A stretch of DNA of 64,000 nucleotides from Enterococcus sp. 5H (GCF_028128615.1 NZ_AMDP01000014.1:62001-126000); one strand, 5' to 3'. Counted from the stretch's first letter, positions 27,495-37,900 are shown. Numbers and translations: made by a program. Notes: generated by a model not told the origin, from the letters alone.

Positions 27495-27575
27495 AAAGCG
27501 GTGGAACAGAAATGACAAACTTCTAAAAATAAGAAGGACGTGACTTCTATTCTGCCGTTTATTAAGATTTTTAGT
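27495..27575 (+). repeat. Decayed copy of the dispersed intergenic repeat
   Basis: GGTGGAACAGAAATGAC, AAAAATAAGAAGG and CTGCCGTTTATT follow each other in the same order as in the repeat at 6046-6206, but most of the middle has been lost. It lies between the ATPase gene and the mgtE leader. Confidence 0.45.
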
Positions 27576-27684
27576 CACATTTAGCGTTAGGATTGTTCTT
27601 ATTAAGTTTACTTCATTTTTGAGTTCCTTAGTATAATTGCGCATTTTTAATAGTAATGCTAGTTTGAAAAACACATCATCCATC

Positions 27685-27713
27685 TTGACATATAACTATT
27701 TTCATTGTAGCAT
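27685..27713 (+). promoter_or_regulatory. Promoter of the M-box leader
   Basis: TTGACA (27685-27690), 17 bases, TAGCAT (27708-27713), just before the M-box aptamer. Confidence 0.7.
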
Positions 27714-27725
27714 TTAACTACAAAA

Positions 27726-27972
27726 AAACTTGTTAGGTGAGGCTCCTAAAAGAACACAGGCTGCTGCCCTCAAACGTCGAGAGACGCCACAGGGTAGAAC
27801 AGGCAACGTCGGCTTAAGGCGTGCTTAAAGCAGCTATCAAGGAAATCTTGTTCATTCCTTAGAATTACGTCTTTTAGTGCTAAAGCTCAGACGAGGAGTT
27901 CGTTAATATGAATCACAGTTTTTTCAGTGACTCTTTTTTATGACGGCTTCTTTTCGAAGACCGTTTTTTTTG
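27726..27972 (+). promoter_or_regulatory. M-box (ykoK) Mg2+ riboswitch with terminator
   Basis: The conserved core blocks of the M-box are present in order: GTTAGGTGAGGCTCCT (27732-27747), GCTGCTGCCCTCAAACGTCG, GAGACGCCACAGGGTAGAACAGGC (27781 on) and the CGTCTTTTAGTGCTAAAGCTCAGACGAGGAG closing region. A terminator hairpin, ACGGCTTC / GAAGACCGT with T8, sits at 27943-27971. High Mg2+ should stabilise the aptamer and allow termination before mgtE, while low Mg2+ allows read-through. Confidence 0.92.
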
Positions 27973-28060
27973 TACATATAATTTTTTATTAGTTGTTCAA
28001 ATAGACGCTTTTGTTTGACTAATAATTCTGTTACTTATCTTGATGAAGGAGTTGTCAAAA

Positions 28061-29452
28061 ATGGAATCGCTAAATGAATACGGGTCACATAAAGTGAAAG
28101 CTCAAATTTTAAGTTATTTACAGGAAAAAGAATTAGGCGAATTGAAACAATTTTTAGTATCTATAGAAAAATTAGAATTTATACGTTCTTTTACGTCATT
28201 ATCTCCGGATGAACAAGTGATTGTTTTTCGCTTACTGCCGAAAGAAAAGGCATTAGATATTTTTGAAACATTAGATACATCAGTTCAACAACATCTATTA
28301 CGATCTTTTACAGATGAACGGGCAATTGAATTTGTAAATGAAATGGCGCCTGATGATCGGGTTCGTTTATTTGATGAACTGCCAGTTGTTGTAGCAAAAA
28401 AACTGCTGGGTTCTCTTTCTGTAGAAGAACGAGAATCAACAAACTTATTAATGGGCTATGAACAAGAGACAGCAGGACGGATTTTGACAACCGAATTTAT
28501 TTCATTAAAAAAAGATATGACAGTTAAAGCAGCTTTGGAAAAAGTCCGTCAGCAAGCCGAAGAAAAAGAAACCATCTATCTTTTATATGTTACAACTGAG
28601 CAAAAAAAATTAATAGGTGTTCTTTCTTTAAAAGATCTGTTGATTGCTGATAGTGATCAGTATATTGAAGAAATTATGTCTAAACACATTATGTATGTAA
28701 CGACAGATACCGATCAAGAAAAAACGGCACGTCTGCTACAGGAATTGGATCTTATTGCGATGCCAGTAGTGGATAAGGAACTAAGGTTAGTCGGTATTGT
28801 TACAGTAGATGATGCGATTGATGTCTTGGAACAAGAAACAACCGAAGATATGTTTAATGCAGCCGGTTTAGCAGATGTGTCATCGTTAGAGGCTGATCGA
28901 AGCAATGTATTGATCCACGGAAGCCTTTGGGAAATCTGGAAAGTTCGTTTACCTTTTTTGGTAATCACCTTAGTAGCAGGTATATTTGCTGGGGTTGTGA
29001 TTGATGAGTTTGAACAAACATTAGAATCAGTTGCAGCAGTCGCTGTTTTTATCCCATTAATTATGGATATGGGAGGTAATGTGGGTACACAATCTTCAAC
29101 TGTTTTTGTTCGAGGCATGTCTTTAGGGCACATCAATCTTGAACGCTTTATGAAGTATTTTCTTAAAGAGGTGGGGATCGGCTTTAGCTTAGGAGTTGTT
29201 GTCGGAATTGTTTCTGGAATTGTTGCAGCAGTTTGGCAAGGAATTCCTTTGTTAGGTGTTGCGGTGGGGATTTCCCTTGTTTTTGCGATGACGCTAGCTG
29301 CGGCATTAGGTTTCTTTATCCCGTTTATACTATTAAAAATGAATATAGATCAAGCCGCTGGTGCAGCACCAATTATTACGTCAATCAAAGATATTGCCGG
29401 TTTGTTAATCTATTTTGTTTCTGTGAATCTACTTTTAAGCCATCTATTATAA
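28061..29452 (+). CDS. mgtE: Magnesium transporter MgtE
   Basis: A 463-residue Mg2+ channel. Order of domains: N-terminal superhelical MgtE_N (about 20-130, PDDRVRLFDELP), two CBS domains (about 135-260) that gate on cytoplasmic Mg2+, and five transmembrane helices (about 290-463) with the pore motif MGGNVGTQSS and AAGAAPIITSIKD near the end. The length is normal. The M-box riboswitch upstream confirms Mg2+ as substrate. The start at 28061 is set by AAGGAG at 28046-28051. Confidence 0.95.
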   Translation: MESLNEYGSHKVKAQILSYLQEKELGELKQFLVSIEKLEFIRSFTSLSPDEQVIVFRLLPKEKALDIFETLDTSVQQHLLRSFTDERAIEFVNEMAPDDRVRLFDELPVVVAKKLLGSLSVEERESTNLLMGYEQETAGRILTTEFISLKKDMTVKAALEKVRQQAEEKETIYLLYVTTEQKKLIGVLSLKDLLIADSDQYIEEIMSKHIMYVTTDTDQEKTARLLQELDLIAMPVVDKELRLVGIVTVDDAIDVLEQETTEDMFNAAGLADVSSLEADRSNVLIHGSLWEIWKVRLPFLVITLVAGIFAGVVIDEFEQTLESVAAVAVFIPLIMDMGGNVGTQSSTVFVRGMSLGHINLERFMKYFLKEVGIGFSLGVVVGIVSGIVAAVWQGIPLLGVAVGISLVFAMTLAAALGFFIPFILLKMNIDQAAGAAPIITSIKDIAGLLIYFVSVNLLLSHLL

Positions 29453-29633
29453 GTTAGAGTGGAGCAAAAATTTATGAACAGCTGACAATGAGGAATTAGT
29501 CACTTTTGGTTGAGAAAGATGAATAAATTTAGTGATGAACTATGTTGGGTATTTTTAATATTACTTTTGTAAAAGTAGCAAAGAAATGACTAAAATAGAA
29601 CAGCAGCACAAATAAATTAACAGGGAGAGAGTT

Positions 29634-31349
29634 ATGAAGAGAGTAAAAGTAGCAGTTAAGGTAGTCATCATTCATTTGATAATGTTTAGTTTTTATTTAG
29701 GATCGAAAGAAGCCTATGCAGAACAAGCAGGCACCCATTCGTCTGAAATTTGGAATGCAACAAGTACGGATATTTTTGGAAATCGTGCTTTGATCCCTCA
29801 TTCTGAAAACGATCAATCTGCAAATTTACAGTATATTATTGAAGAGTCGGCTAAAAATGATAAGAGTGTCTTTATTCCAAATGGTGTGTATATTATTAAT
29901 GCAGATGTAAAGTTGCAGAGTGGGATTAATATAGTTGGTGATACGGAAGCACCAACTATTTTAAAAAACACTACAGGGAACAACGTTGTATTAGAAGATG
30001 AAAACTATTCAGATAGTCATAACATAAAAATAGAACGACTTTTTTTTGATGGGGTTGGTATTTTTACGAGACTTTCTCACAATATTTCAATTAAGGATAA
30101 TATTTTTTATAATCCTGTTTCATTATTTCCAGTTAATCTTCAAACCTCTAAAGGTGCAGTTTTGGAAAACAATATTTTTATGCGAGATAAAAACCATGCA
30201 ACACCAGACACTGAAAATAGAGCTATTTTTATAGGAGGCTTTGCAACAGCTGGAAGATATGAGTATATGGAAGATGTTTCTATAGAAAACAATCTTTTTG
30301 GTGTTAAGCTGAATGAATTAGACGCTATCAAGAGTTTTTCTAATACATCCGTAATCAATACAATTAATCGACTTCAAGAAGCATTAGAAACTAATCAAAT
30401 GAACTTAGAAGAAAATGAACAAAACTTTTTATCTACAGGTGTGAACTCTTATAATAATACAAAAAATGTTTTGATAAAAGATAACTTTTTTTATCAGATG
30501 TATGAGAATGAAGACCGTTACGGAGTAGTTGGTGATCATGCGATTTATTTGAGAGGATCACAGGATGTACAAGTTATTGGAAACCATGTGCGAGGTCTGC
30601 AAAATGGACCTTATGGAGGATTCAAGTTTAAATCGGGCAGAAATATTACTATTATGAACAACTATTTACGAAATACCGGTATTATCATGTATGAAACTCC
30701 AGAATTTGGCTTAGGTGATAGTTTTGCAGGAGGTACAGTAGCTGAACTTTCAGGTTGGCTGGTAGCGAACAACATTTTTGATTTTAAAGAATGGCAAGAT
30801 AGATATGCAATCGGGATTGAATACAATAGGCATACTGGTGTTGATAATGTATATAATGGTGTTTTTATGGACAATCATTTTGTAAACTATCATAATATAC
30901 CGCAAAATAGAAGAAGAGGGTTATTGATACAAAATGCACAGGGAGAAGGATTTAAAGGCGAAAGTACTTTTGTGTCCGGAAATACGCGAGATGATAGAGA
31001 AAATAACCAGTTAGATGTTGAGTATTGGGATGAAGAAGAGTATCAGGCGATGCCTAGTGATTGGCGAACATTAGTTGATAGTAACTTATATGAACAGTTT
31101 AAAGGTAGTGCCATACCAGTGAGGAATACTTTGCCTATAGGGAAAAGTATTTCTGTGAAATTAGGTGAAGTAATTGATCCTTACGAATTAGTCGACCAAA
31201 TAAACGACCATGATGAAGCTAAACCAGAGATCACTATCCTTAATTCAGAAGTTTTTGAACAAATTGGCGAACATAAAGTATTCTTAAAATTAGTGTACGA
31301 AGATGCTACCGAAGTCAAGGTTACCGCGGTTGTTACAATACAGAACTAA
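29634..31349 (+). CDS. Secreted right-handed beta-helix protein
   Basis: A 571-residue exported protein with signal peptide (to about residue 32, SKEAYAEQ). The bulk (about 40-450) is a parallel beta-helix of the pectate lyase / polygalacturonase fold: repeated N-I-x-I-x-N-x-F turns (SIENNLFG, LIKDNFFY, QVIGNHVRG, TIMNNYLRN). An HAIYLRGS segment might be catalytic but no family-defining active site was recognised. The last 80 residues form an Ig-like DUF5011-type domain (LGEVIDPYELVDQINDHD). There is no anchor. It could be a polysaccharide lyase or hydrolase acting on a glycan at the cell surface; its nearness to the WxL and glycosyltransferase genes is suggestive only. Confidence 0.75.
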   Translation: MKRVKVAVKVVIIHLIMFSFYLGSKEAYAEQAGTHSSEIWNATSTDIFGNRALIPHSENDQSANLQYIIEESAKNDKSVFIPNGVYIINADVKLQSGINIVGDTEAPTILKNTTGNNVVLEDENYSDSHNIKIERLFFDGVGIFTRLSHNISIKDNIFYNPVSLFPVNLQTSKGAVLENNIFMRDKNHATPDTENRAIFIGGFATAGRYEYMEDVSIENNLFGVKLNELDAIKSFSNTSVINTINRLQEALETNQMNLEENEQNFLSTGVNSYNNTKNVLIKDNFFYQMYENEDRYGVVGDHAIYLRGSQDVQVIGNHVRGLQNGPYGGFKFKSGRNITIMNNYLRNTGIIMYETPEFGLGDSFAGGTVAELSGWLVANNIFDFKEWQDRYAIGIEYNRHTGVDNVYNGVFMDNHFVNYHNIPQNRRRGLLIQNAQGEGFKGESTFVSGNTRDDRENNQLDVEYWDEEEYQAMPSDWRTLVDSNLYEQFKGSAIPVRNTLPIGKSISVKLGEVIDPYELVDQINDHDEAKPEITILNSEVFEQIGEHKVFLKLVYEDATEVKVTAVVTIQN

Positions 31350-31981
31350 TTGTAATACCAGACTAAATAAATTTTTATTTTTCACCAATCTTGAACATAC
31401 GATTATTCTGTGATTTAAGTTTAAATGTTAAAGGTATTAGAGGTTGTGGCAAAAGTCGCTCAGAAATAAGCTGAACACTTTTGTCTCGGCCTCCCTTTTT
31501 ATTTTGCTAAATAGTACAAGTACTGTAATAGTTTTAAACATAAAGGAGTACGTCGTTACTGTGTATCTGAAAAAAAATACTATGCAATTCATTTTATTGA
31601 TTGGCTGGTATGGGGTTGCTACTGACCTCATACCAGCCTGTTTTAATTCCTCGAACTAGAAAAATTACACTCATAACCCGCTTCTTATTTTATCAAGTCA
31701 AATAAATTTTCTATTGAAGTATTGTCTAAAGAATACCTGTGGAAAGTAAATATTTTTATTCATTCAGAAATCCTATAAGATATTCTAGTCACTATTTTGT
31801 TTCAAAAAGCGCGCACAAAAATTTCTCGAAAACTTGTTGTTTTTTTCACATACAATTTTATAAAGAATTCATTTTACATTATACTTTTTACTCTCTATAT
31901 TGATAGAGTTGCGCTAATAATGTCTTTGTTTTATACGAAAGAAGGAAATTAGTTTCAATAATTAATTTAGGATTTCTGTAA
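31350..31981. other. 632-bp region with two terminators and no gene
   Basis: A first hairpin at 31440-31502 has GAGG...CAAAAGT paired with ACTTTTG...CCTC, and T5 after it. Its ends (GAGGTTGTGGCAAAAG and CTTTTGTCTCGGCCTC) resemble the ends of the dispersed repeat. A second, stronger one at 31603-31645 follows. The right part is AT-rich and should hold the terminator of the minus-strand Mga-like gene, though none is obvious. Confidence 0.6.
31603..31645 (+). terminator. Strong terminator after the beta-helix gene region
   Basis: GGCTGGTATGGGGT pairs with ACCTCATACCAGCC (13 of 14 positions), followed by TGTTTTAATT. Confidence 0.75.
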
Positions 31982-33454
31982 TTATTCTGTAGTGTTTAAA
32001 GCTGTCGAAATTTTGTATTTAGTATTGAGCCTAGGGTCAATGATTTTAATAAGCTCATTCCAATCATCAGGGGTTGGATGGTAGCTGAATAGTAAGTATT
32101 TCATCTCTTCAGGAAGTTCAAAAATATATTCACTAAAGTTTGTTACAACTAAATCAATTGAACATTTGGCAAATTCTTCTTCTAGTAGAGTGTTTGCACG
32201 AAAGAAATAGATAGAATGACCAGAAGGCATATATGTTCGAGTAATATCTTCAAGTAGTAAGGTCATTTCAGAAGAACCTTCAAATATAAAGGCTATATTA
32301 TAACTCTTTTGATTTAATTTATACATTAGTCTGATTGTAAAAACAAGTAATGTTTGTTCGAATTCTGCTGAGTGGTCTATGAGTAAAATATCTGAGTACT
32401 TTTTTAGGAATTTTTTCAGCAGAGTCAATTCCTTTTTATAGTGGATATTATTGTAATAAATTAACGATGGTGGAAGAAATAAGCAAGTAACGGATGCTGC
32501 ATTTTTCAAATAATTTAGCTGAAAAAAAGAGTGGATAAACTTTCTTGCTTGTTTATCGTCTAAAATTCCAAGTTCATTACAAAGAGAAACTGTTAGTTGA
32601 AGTGATGACGACATTATATCTTCTTCACAAGTTGGTGCTAGTTCTAAAGCACTATTATATGAATTTGAATTTGACATCATCAACATTAAATAAACTAAAT
32701 CAGAGGAATTCAAGTGAAAACCAGTATGTTTTTCAAAGGAAAACTCCAGTTGTTTCAATGCATTAGACAAGTACGGCTTTATCATAACGTTGTCTATTTC
32801 TAGTGTATATCCATTGCTGATGCGTTGGAATGTAATAAACAATAGGTATGACATTTTATATTGAGGAAGATCCAACTGAAAATGATTAAATTCAACCTTA
32901 GATAAATCTGCCATAATAGTATTGATTAAAATTGGCGGAAAAATGTAATGAGGAATAGTGTCTTCTTCATAAAAAATAGCCAAAAAAAAGTTACGAATAT
33001 CAATTTCTTTTCCTTCCAAGGATAACTGTGGATATGTCATTTTTAATTGATAATGCTCAAGAACGGGTGTTAGTTTTTTTAAATAACGAATCAAAGTACG
33101 GTCAGCTAAAAATAGTTGGTCAGCCCAATCAAAAATAGACATCAGGTTGCCATAGAATATCCCTGAGAGAATGGCTAGTAGCGGTTCGTGTTCCAATAAT
33201 TTTTTCTTTAGGTCAGTATAAGCCACTTTATCATTAATTGTAAGTGTATAACCATTTGCAGATGCAGCGATGGTAATCGACTGATTGAAGTAAGGTTCTA
33301 TTTCTTTTATATCGGCTAATATAGTTTTAGTTGATATATCAAGCGATTGGGCCAATTTTTTTTGTAAGCTTGAGCCTCTTTCTAGACTGTTTAAGATTTG
33401 GAACCATCTTTTAATTCGTTTATCAATCAGTAAGTTTAATTGTGTACTCTTCAC
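31982..33454 (-). CDS. Mga/AtxA-like virulence-type regulator
   Basis: A 490-residue regulator. Residues 10-60 form an HTH (LAQSLDISTKTILADIKEIE), a second Mga-type HTH follows at about 105-165 (LADRTLIRYLKKLTPVLEHYQLKM), then the PRD-like central region, and an EIIB-like C-terminus (about 385-485, NIAFIFEGSSEMTLLLEDI). This is the architecture of Mga and AtxA, where PTS-linked phosphorylation tunes activity. It is divergent from the WxL surface operon and is therefore a good candidate activator of that locus. An ATG with AAAAGGAATG in front fixes the start. Confidence 0.82.
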   Translation of the reverse strand: MKSTQLNLLIDKRIKRWFQILNSLERGSSLQKKLAQSLDISTKTILADIKEIEPYFNQSITIAASANGYTLTINDKVAYTDLKKKLLEHEPLLAILSGIFYGNLMSIFDWADQLFLADRTLIRYLKKLTPVLEHYQLKMTYPQLSLEGKEIDIRNFFLAIFYEEDTIPHYIFPPILINTIMADLSKVEFNHFQLDLPQYKMSYLLFITFQRISNGYTLEIDNVMIKPYLSNALKQLEFSFEKHTGFHLNSSDLVYLMLMMSNSNSYNSALELAPTCEEDIMSSSLQLTVSLCNELGILDDKQARKFIHSFFQLNYLKNAASVTCLFLPPSLIYYNNIHYKKELTLLKKFLKKYSDILLIDHSAEFEQTLLVFTIRLMYKLNQKSYNIAFIFEGSSEMTLLLEDITRTYMPSGHSIYFFRANTLLEEEFAKCSIDLVVTNFSEYIFELPEEMKYLLFSYHPTPDDWNELIKIIDPRLNTKYKISTALNTTE

Positions 33455-33871
33455 GATGAAATCATTCCTTTTATATTTATTTTATACTTTAAAAAAAGAA
33501 AATACTTTTTTAACCTTTGAAAGAAAATCGTAGTGAGTATAGTTTGCTAACGTTATTTATAAAACGGTATAGTGAACTATAGATGGAATAGGAGAGCTGT
33601 AGAAGAGCATTTAATCACGAGGGTGTATTTTTGACTGAAGTTATCTTTAAAGGTAAGAAAAGAAAAATATGAATACTTAATAATTTTGTGAATGAAGATC
33701 GATTTTTTCGATCTTTTTTTTATTTTATATCAAAAAAATAATTAAGAGATAAGACAGCTTTTTCTTCTTATGGAGAAAAAGCTGTCATGAAGAAATGAAT
33801 TTACTTTGTTAGAGTTGTATATGCAAATGCGAGACGATAAATTACATTGATAAATCGGAGGGAAATCATAA
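33455..33871. other. Divergent promoter region of the surface locus with two hairpins
   Basis: This holds the promoters for the Mga-like gene and for the surface operon. AAGATCGA/TCGATCTT with a T-run (33695-33722) is a small plus-strand terminator. A second perfect 12-bp hairpin without a U-tract lies at 33753-33786 (GACAGCTTTTTC / GAGAAAAAGCTGTC). A 13-codon frame opening TTGACTGAAGTTATC at 33631, preceded by GAGG, ends before the terminator and could be a leader peptide; this is weak. Confidence 0.45.
33695..33722 (+). terminator. Leader terminator upstream of the small surface-locus gene
   Basis: An eight-base self-complementary stem AAGATCGA/TCGATCTT with a short U loop and T7 after it. 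It lies between the Mga-like gene's promoter side and the plus-strand genes, so it may be an attenuator. Confidence 0.6.
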
Positions 33872-34093
33872 ATGGGACGAATTGAAAAATATTGGAATGG
33901 TATCACAGTTTATAATATAGAGTTTGTAGCCAAAACAGAGGAAGGTACAAAACGTAAGCATAGAAAAACACTAGTATTTAATAATTTTGTGAGTAAAGAA
34001 GAAATTTTTAGTTTAGTTCCAATTTATTTAAATAATATTGATGAGGTTTTATATGTAGATGAAATGGGCGATGGTTTGTATTTAAAAGAATAA
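33872..34093 (+). CDS. Small uncharacterised protein at the head of the surface locus
   Basis: A 73-residue hydrophilic protein (MGRIEKYWNGITVYNIEFVA start, VLYVDEMGDGLYLKE end) without signal peptide or membrane helix. I do not recognise the family. It is convincing as a gene: CGGAGGG at the right distance, codon use like its neighbours, and a position between the Mga-like regulator and the winged-helix regulator. It may be a regulatory cofactor, but that is only inferred from position. Confidence 0.6.
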   Translation: MGRIEKYWNGITVYNIEFVAKTEEGTKRKHRKTLVFNNFVSKEEIFSLVPIYLNNIDEVLYVDEMGDGLYLKE

Positions 34094-34151
34094 TAAAGAA
34101 AATTATAGGATTGACTACCATGCTAAGTAAAGAGTAAGGAGAAAATAAACT

Positions 34152-34889
34152 ATGTATAATTTAGCAACCGTTAATACAGAGGAATACTCTATACCAGATT
34201 CGCTTAACCTACGTGGTTTTAATTTTTCTGATGAAAAACATCTTTTTCATCAGTTAGACCATATTCACGGAGTAATTATTCGGCAAAAAAAAGGAAAAGA
34301 TCCAAGTTCCAATTTTGAACTAATGTTATCAATCAAACGACATAGCTCATTACCGATCTGGATTATAGATGAGACTGAGAATAGGGTTAATCGGAAATTA
34401 ACAATAGAATTAGGTGCAATTGGTGTTTTAGATCCTAAGTTCTCAGATGAAGAGATGTTTGTTCTAATTAAAAATACGATGGACTTGATTTATCCAAAAG
34501 CACTACAAAATAGTGTGAAAAAAACAACAACAAACAATTTACAGCTGAATGCACAAAATCAAAGTATCAAAGTACCGAATCAAACCGAAGTCAGTCTGAC
34601 GAATTTAGAATATAAACTGTTGGCATTGCTGGATACCCGGGTGAATCAAGCATTTACATATGAAAATATTTATTCAAGTATCTGGAATTCTAAAAAAGAA
34701 ACAGAACTTTCAGAAAAGAAATACCGTATTGCCAACATGATTTTTCATATCAGAAATAAATTGAAACAACATGATATAAACCCGAATGTTTTACGTACTG
34801 TTCGTTCAGTAGGGTACCTGCTAGATACGAATGTCAAAATAATACATAACGAAAGGGGGGGAGGGAACTGGGGTACTACCAATATGTGA
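34152..34889 (+). CDS. Winged-helix regulator with degenerate receiver domain
   Basis: A 245-residue protein. The C-terminal 95 residues are an OmpR-type winged helix (VSLTNLEYKLLALLDTRVNQ, ending RTVRSVGYLLDTN). The first 120 residues have receiver-like spacing (PIWIIDE strand, ELGAIGVLDPKFSDEEMFVLIKN) but the phospho-acceptor Asp and the acidic pocket are absent, so it is probably controlled without phosphorylation. AAGGAG precedes the start. It lies 23 bases before the 1113-residue WxL protein gene, so it is likely a dedicated regulator of that operon, working with the Mga-like protein. Confidence 0.8.
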   Translation: MYNLATVNTEEYSIPDSLNLRGFNFSDEKHLFHQLDHIHGVIIRQKKGKDPSSNFELMLSIKRHSSLPIWIIDETENRVNRKLTIELGAIGVLDPKFSDEEMFVLIKNTMDLIYPKALQNSVKKTTTNNLQLNAQNQSIKVPNQTEVSLTNLEYKLLALLDTRVNQAFTYENIYSSIWNSKKETELSEKKYRIANMIFHIRNKLKQHDINPNVLRTVRSVGYLLDTNVKIIHNERGGGNWGTTNM

Positions 34890-34912
34890 AAGAAAGGAAA
34901 TAATAATAAAAA

Positions 34913-37900
34913 ATGAAAAAACTAAGAACCATAAGAAAAAAGAAGTTCCTTTATAGCAGTATTGCGATATTGACACTCATTTGCATGATCGGCTTGGGCC
35001 TATGGAGTCTTTCAGCTACACAGCTATTTGCTAAGACCCCTATTTCATTGAATGTAGTAGAAGAAGCAATTCGTGAAAACGAAACATTTCATCTGAAAAT
35101 AGAGGATAATCGAACATTAGCGGATCTTGATGAGGAATCAGATACTAGAAAGAACGTTATCTTAAGTATTCCAGAAGGACTGAATTTTGTTAAAGCTATT
35201 CAGGATGACGCATTAAGTGATGAGAACCAAGCCTATTTTATGTGGGATGAAACAGGTCAGAACTTAACTATTTCAATGAATGTAGCTCAAACCTCATTAG
35301 AAGTATTGTTGAATGCGGAAAAAGGTGGGGATTATCTTGTTGAGCTAGTAGATGAAAAAAATAATCTAGATTCACAAGAAATTCAACTTTCTGTTTTGGA
35401 ATCAAAAGAAGAGTCTGAAGAAGTTTCTGTACAAGATGTTGATTATTTACCATTAGACGATAGATTATCTCTGGGTGATTCAGAAATCACAACTCATAAT
35501 AGCTTGATTAAAAATGTTTTTTCAGATGTTGAATTGAAAAATAATAGTAAGGTAGTAGTAGATGTTAATAATTTAGAAGACTATTTTACTTTTTCAGATT
35601 CGGCCAAGAACGAAGGCAGAGGTCTAGTGACGTTGACTCAAAACGAGACTTATTTAGCCGGTTCAATAAATTTGAAAGAAAAACTTTTAGCTGATTATCC
35701 AGTACTTTTAACGGGTCGTGTAAATTTAGGCGCGAGTAGCAGCGGAGCTGATGGTATGGGATTTGGTTTTCATACATCGACACTTACATCTGTAGGTCAA
35801 ACAGGACAAGGTATGGGAATGGCTGGATTAAATGATGCTTTTGGTTTTAAGCTGGATACACACTATAATTCATCAGCAAACGGCAATACAGAAGCAGATC
35901 CATCAGCATTTAGAAGGTCAGATGCCTTTGGGAGTTTTGTTTATACTGATTCCACTCGTATATTAAGAAACTATATGGGAGGTGAAGCACCAGCTAGAGA
36001 GATACCGGCTGCTTCAAATAATCAATTTCGTGAGTTTTCATTGGTTTATAATCCAGGAGTTAGTAACAAAATTTTGAGCATAAACTACAATGGTCAAGTA
36101 TGGCATACAGACATTACAAAGTGGCTGCCTAGCCATGTTGAAGAGTTATCATTCTTAATTTCAGCAGCTACTGGAAATAGAACCAATTTGCATCAAATTC
36201 AAATTGATCGAATGGAGTATGTAACAATTCCTGATGAATTTACTTTTATTGATGTTGATAAAGATAACTTTTTAGAGCATTTTGACTTACATGGAAGTGC
36301 AAACTACAATCAGTTAAATGGTGTTCTAAAGCTAACAGATAACCTTAGAGGTCAAGCTGGAAACGCCACACTTAAAGAGAAAATTAGTAATGATCATCCG
36401 ATGGAATTCGTAGGAAAAGTCAACCTAGGATCGAACAGTAGTGGTGCTGATGGCTTTGCTATTGGTTTTCATCAAGCAGAAAATATGGATGTTGGTCAAA
36501 ATGGACAAGGAATGGGACTCGCTGGTTTAGCATCAGCGTTTGGCTTTAAATTAGATACTCATTATAATTCGACCGCTAGTGGTAATGCAGATAGGGATCC
36601 TGGTGAATTTAGTAGAGCGAATGCTTTTGGAGCCTTCGTGTACACGGGATCAGATAGGATGCTGAAAAATCATATGGATTCAGATTCTCCAGGAAGGCAG
36701 ATTACGGCGCCATCAAATAACATCTTTAGGGACTTTAAGGTTAGTTATAACCCTGGGGAACATACAAAAATTCTAACAGTAGAATATAATGGGGCTGTTT
36801 GGCATAGAGATGTAACTTCTTGGCAAGCAAATCGAGTGACTGCCTTCTCATATATCATGTCAGCAGCAACAGGAGATAGAACTAATTTACATGAAGTACA
36901 GATTGAAAGTTTTAGATATGTTGCAGGACTAGGGAAAACAGAAATTCAATATAAAGATGTTGACACAGATGAGGATATCATTGATCCACAAATCATTGAA
37001 TCTGGAGTAGGTGAAACAGTATCATTAAATCCGATGAATACATCAAATGATTCACCATACAATCTTGGCTACGATTATGTAGAAGTTAGTAGTGAGAGTG
37101 AACACTTTAATCCAGAAAATAATACGATTGTTTTAACCGATGAGGTACAGACAGTAACGTACTATTTTAAACGTGTAGAGAGTTCTATCGATGTCGAATA
37201 CATTGATGAAAAGGGAAATACTATTTTAGAGACTGAAAATATAAGTGGGTTAGTAAAAGATATTTATGAAATAACGCCACCTGAAATTGCAGATTTCGAG
37301 TTTTTAAGAGTTAATCCTTCTAATGGATTAAATGGTATTTTTGAAAGGGAGAAGAAAACAATATCGCTTGTTTATAGCTCTACTAAGGGAACTGTCGAAG
37401 TTAAATATGTTGATATTGATGGAAGTACACTTGCAGAATCTGATATTTTAACAGGATATATTGATACTGAGTATATCACTCACTCTAAAGAAATTGAAGG
37501 TTATACCTTAACAGAAGACCCTCATAATGCAAGAGGTATTTTTACAAAAGAAGATATTGTTGTCAGCTATGTTTATGAAAAAGAAGAAAGAGATGCTGTA
37601 CTAATAGTCGAATTTGTGAATGAACTAGATCAAGTACTTCCTGGTTATACAATTACGATTGAAAATCATCTGATAGGGGATGAAGTTGATTTAACGAAAA
37701 ATCAAGGAGTAGTAGAGCAATTGGCAGCATTAGAAAGTGCAGGTTATGAAATTGCTGAACGTCCTGTAAATGAAGCAGCTGTTTTGTTAGATCAAGCAGA
37801 AGTAACGGTTTGCTACAAAATTCAAGGCGTACTTAGTCTAGCATCAGCACCTAACTCCCTTGATTTCGGATCACTGACATACAATGCAACGACTCAAAGG

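Noticed and set aside
27297-27683. A 128-codon minus-strand frame over the ATPase end and the intergenic region
   Set aside because: Half of it is antisense to the ATPase gene, the rest runs through a repeat remnant, and no ribosome site was found.
31444-31659. A 71-codon frame after the beta-helix gene
   Set aside because: It contains two intrinsic terminators and lacks a ribosome site at its start.
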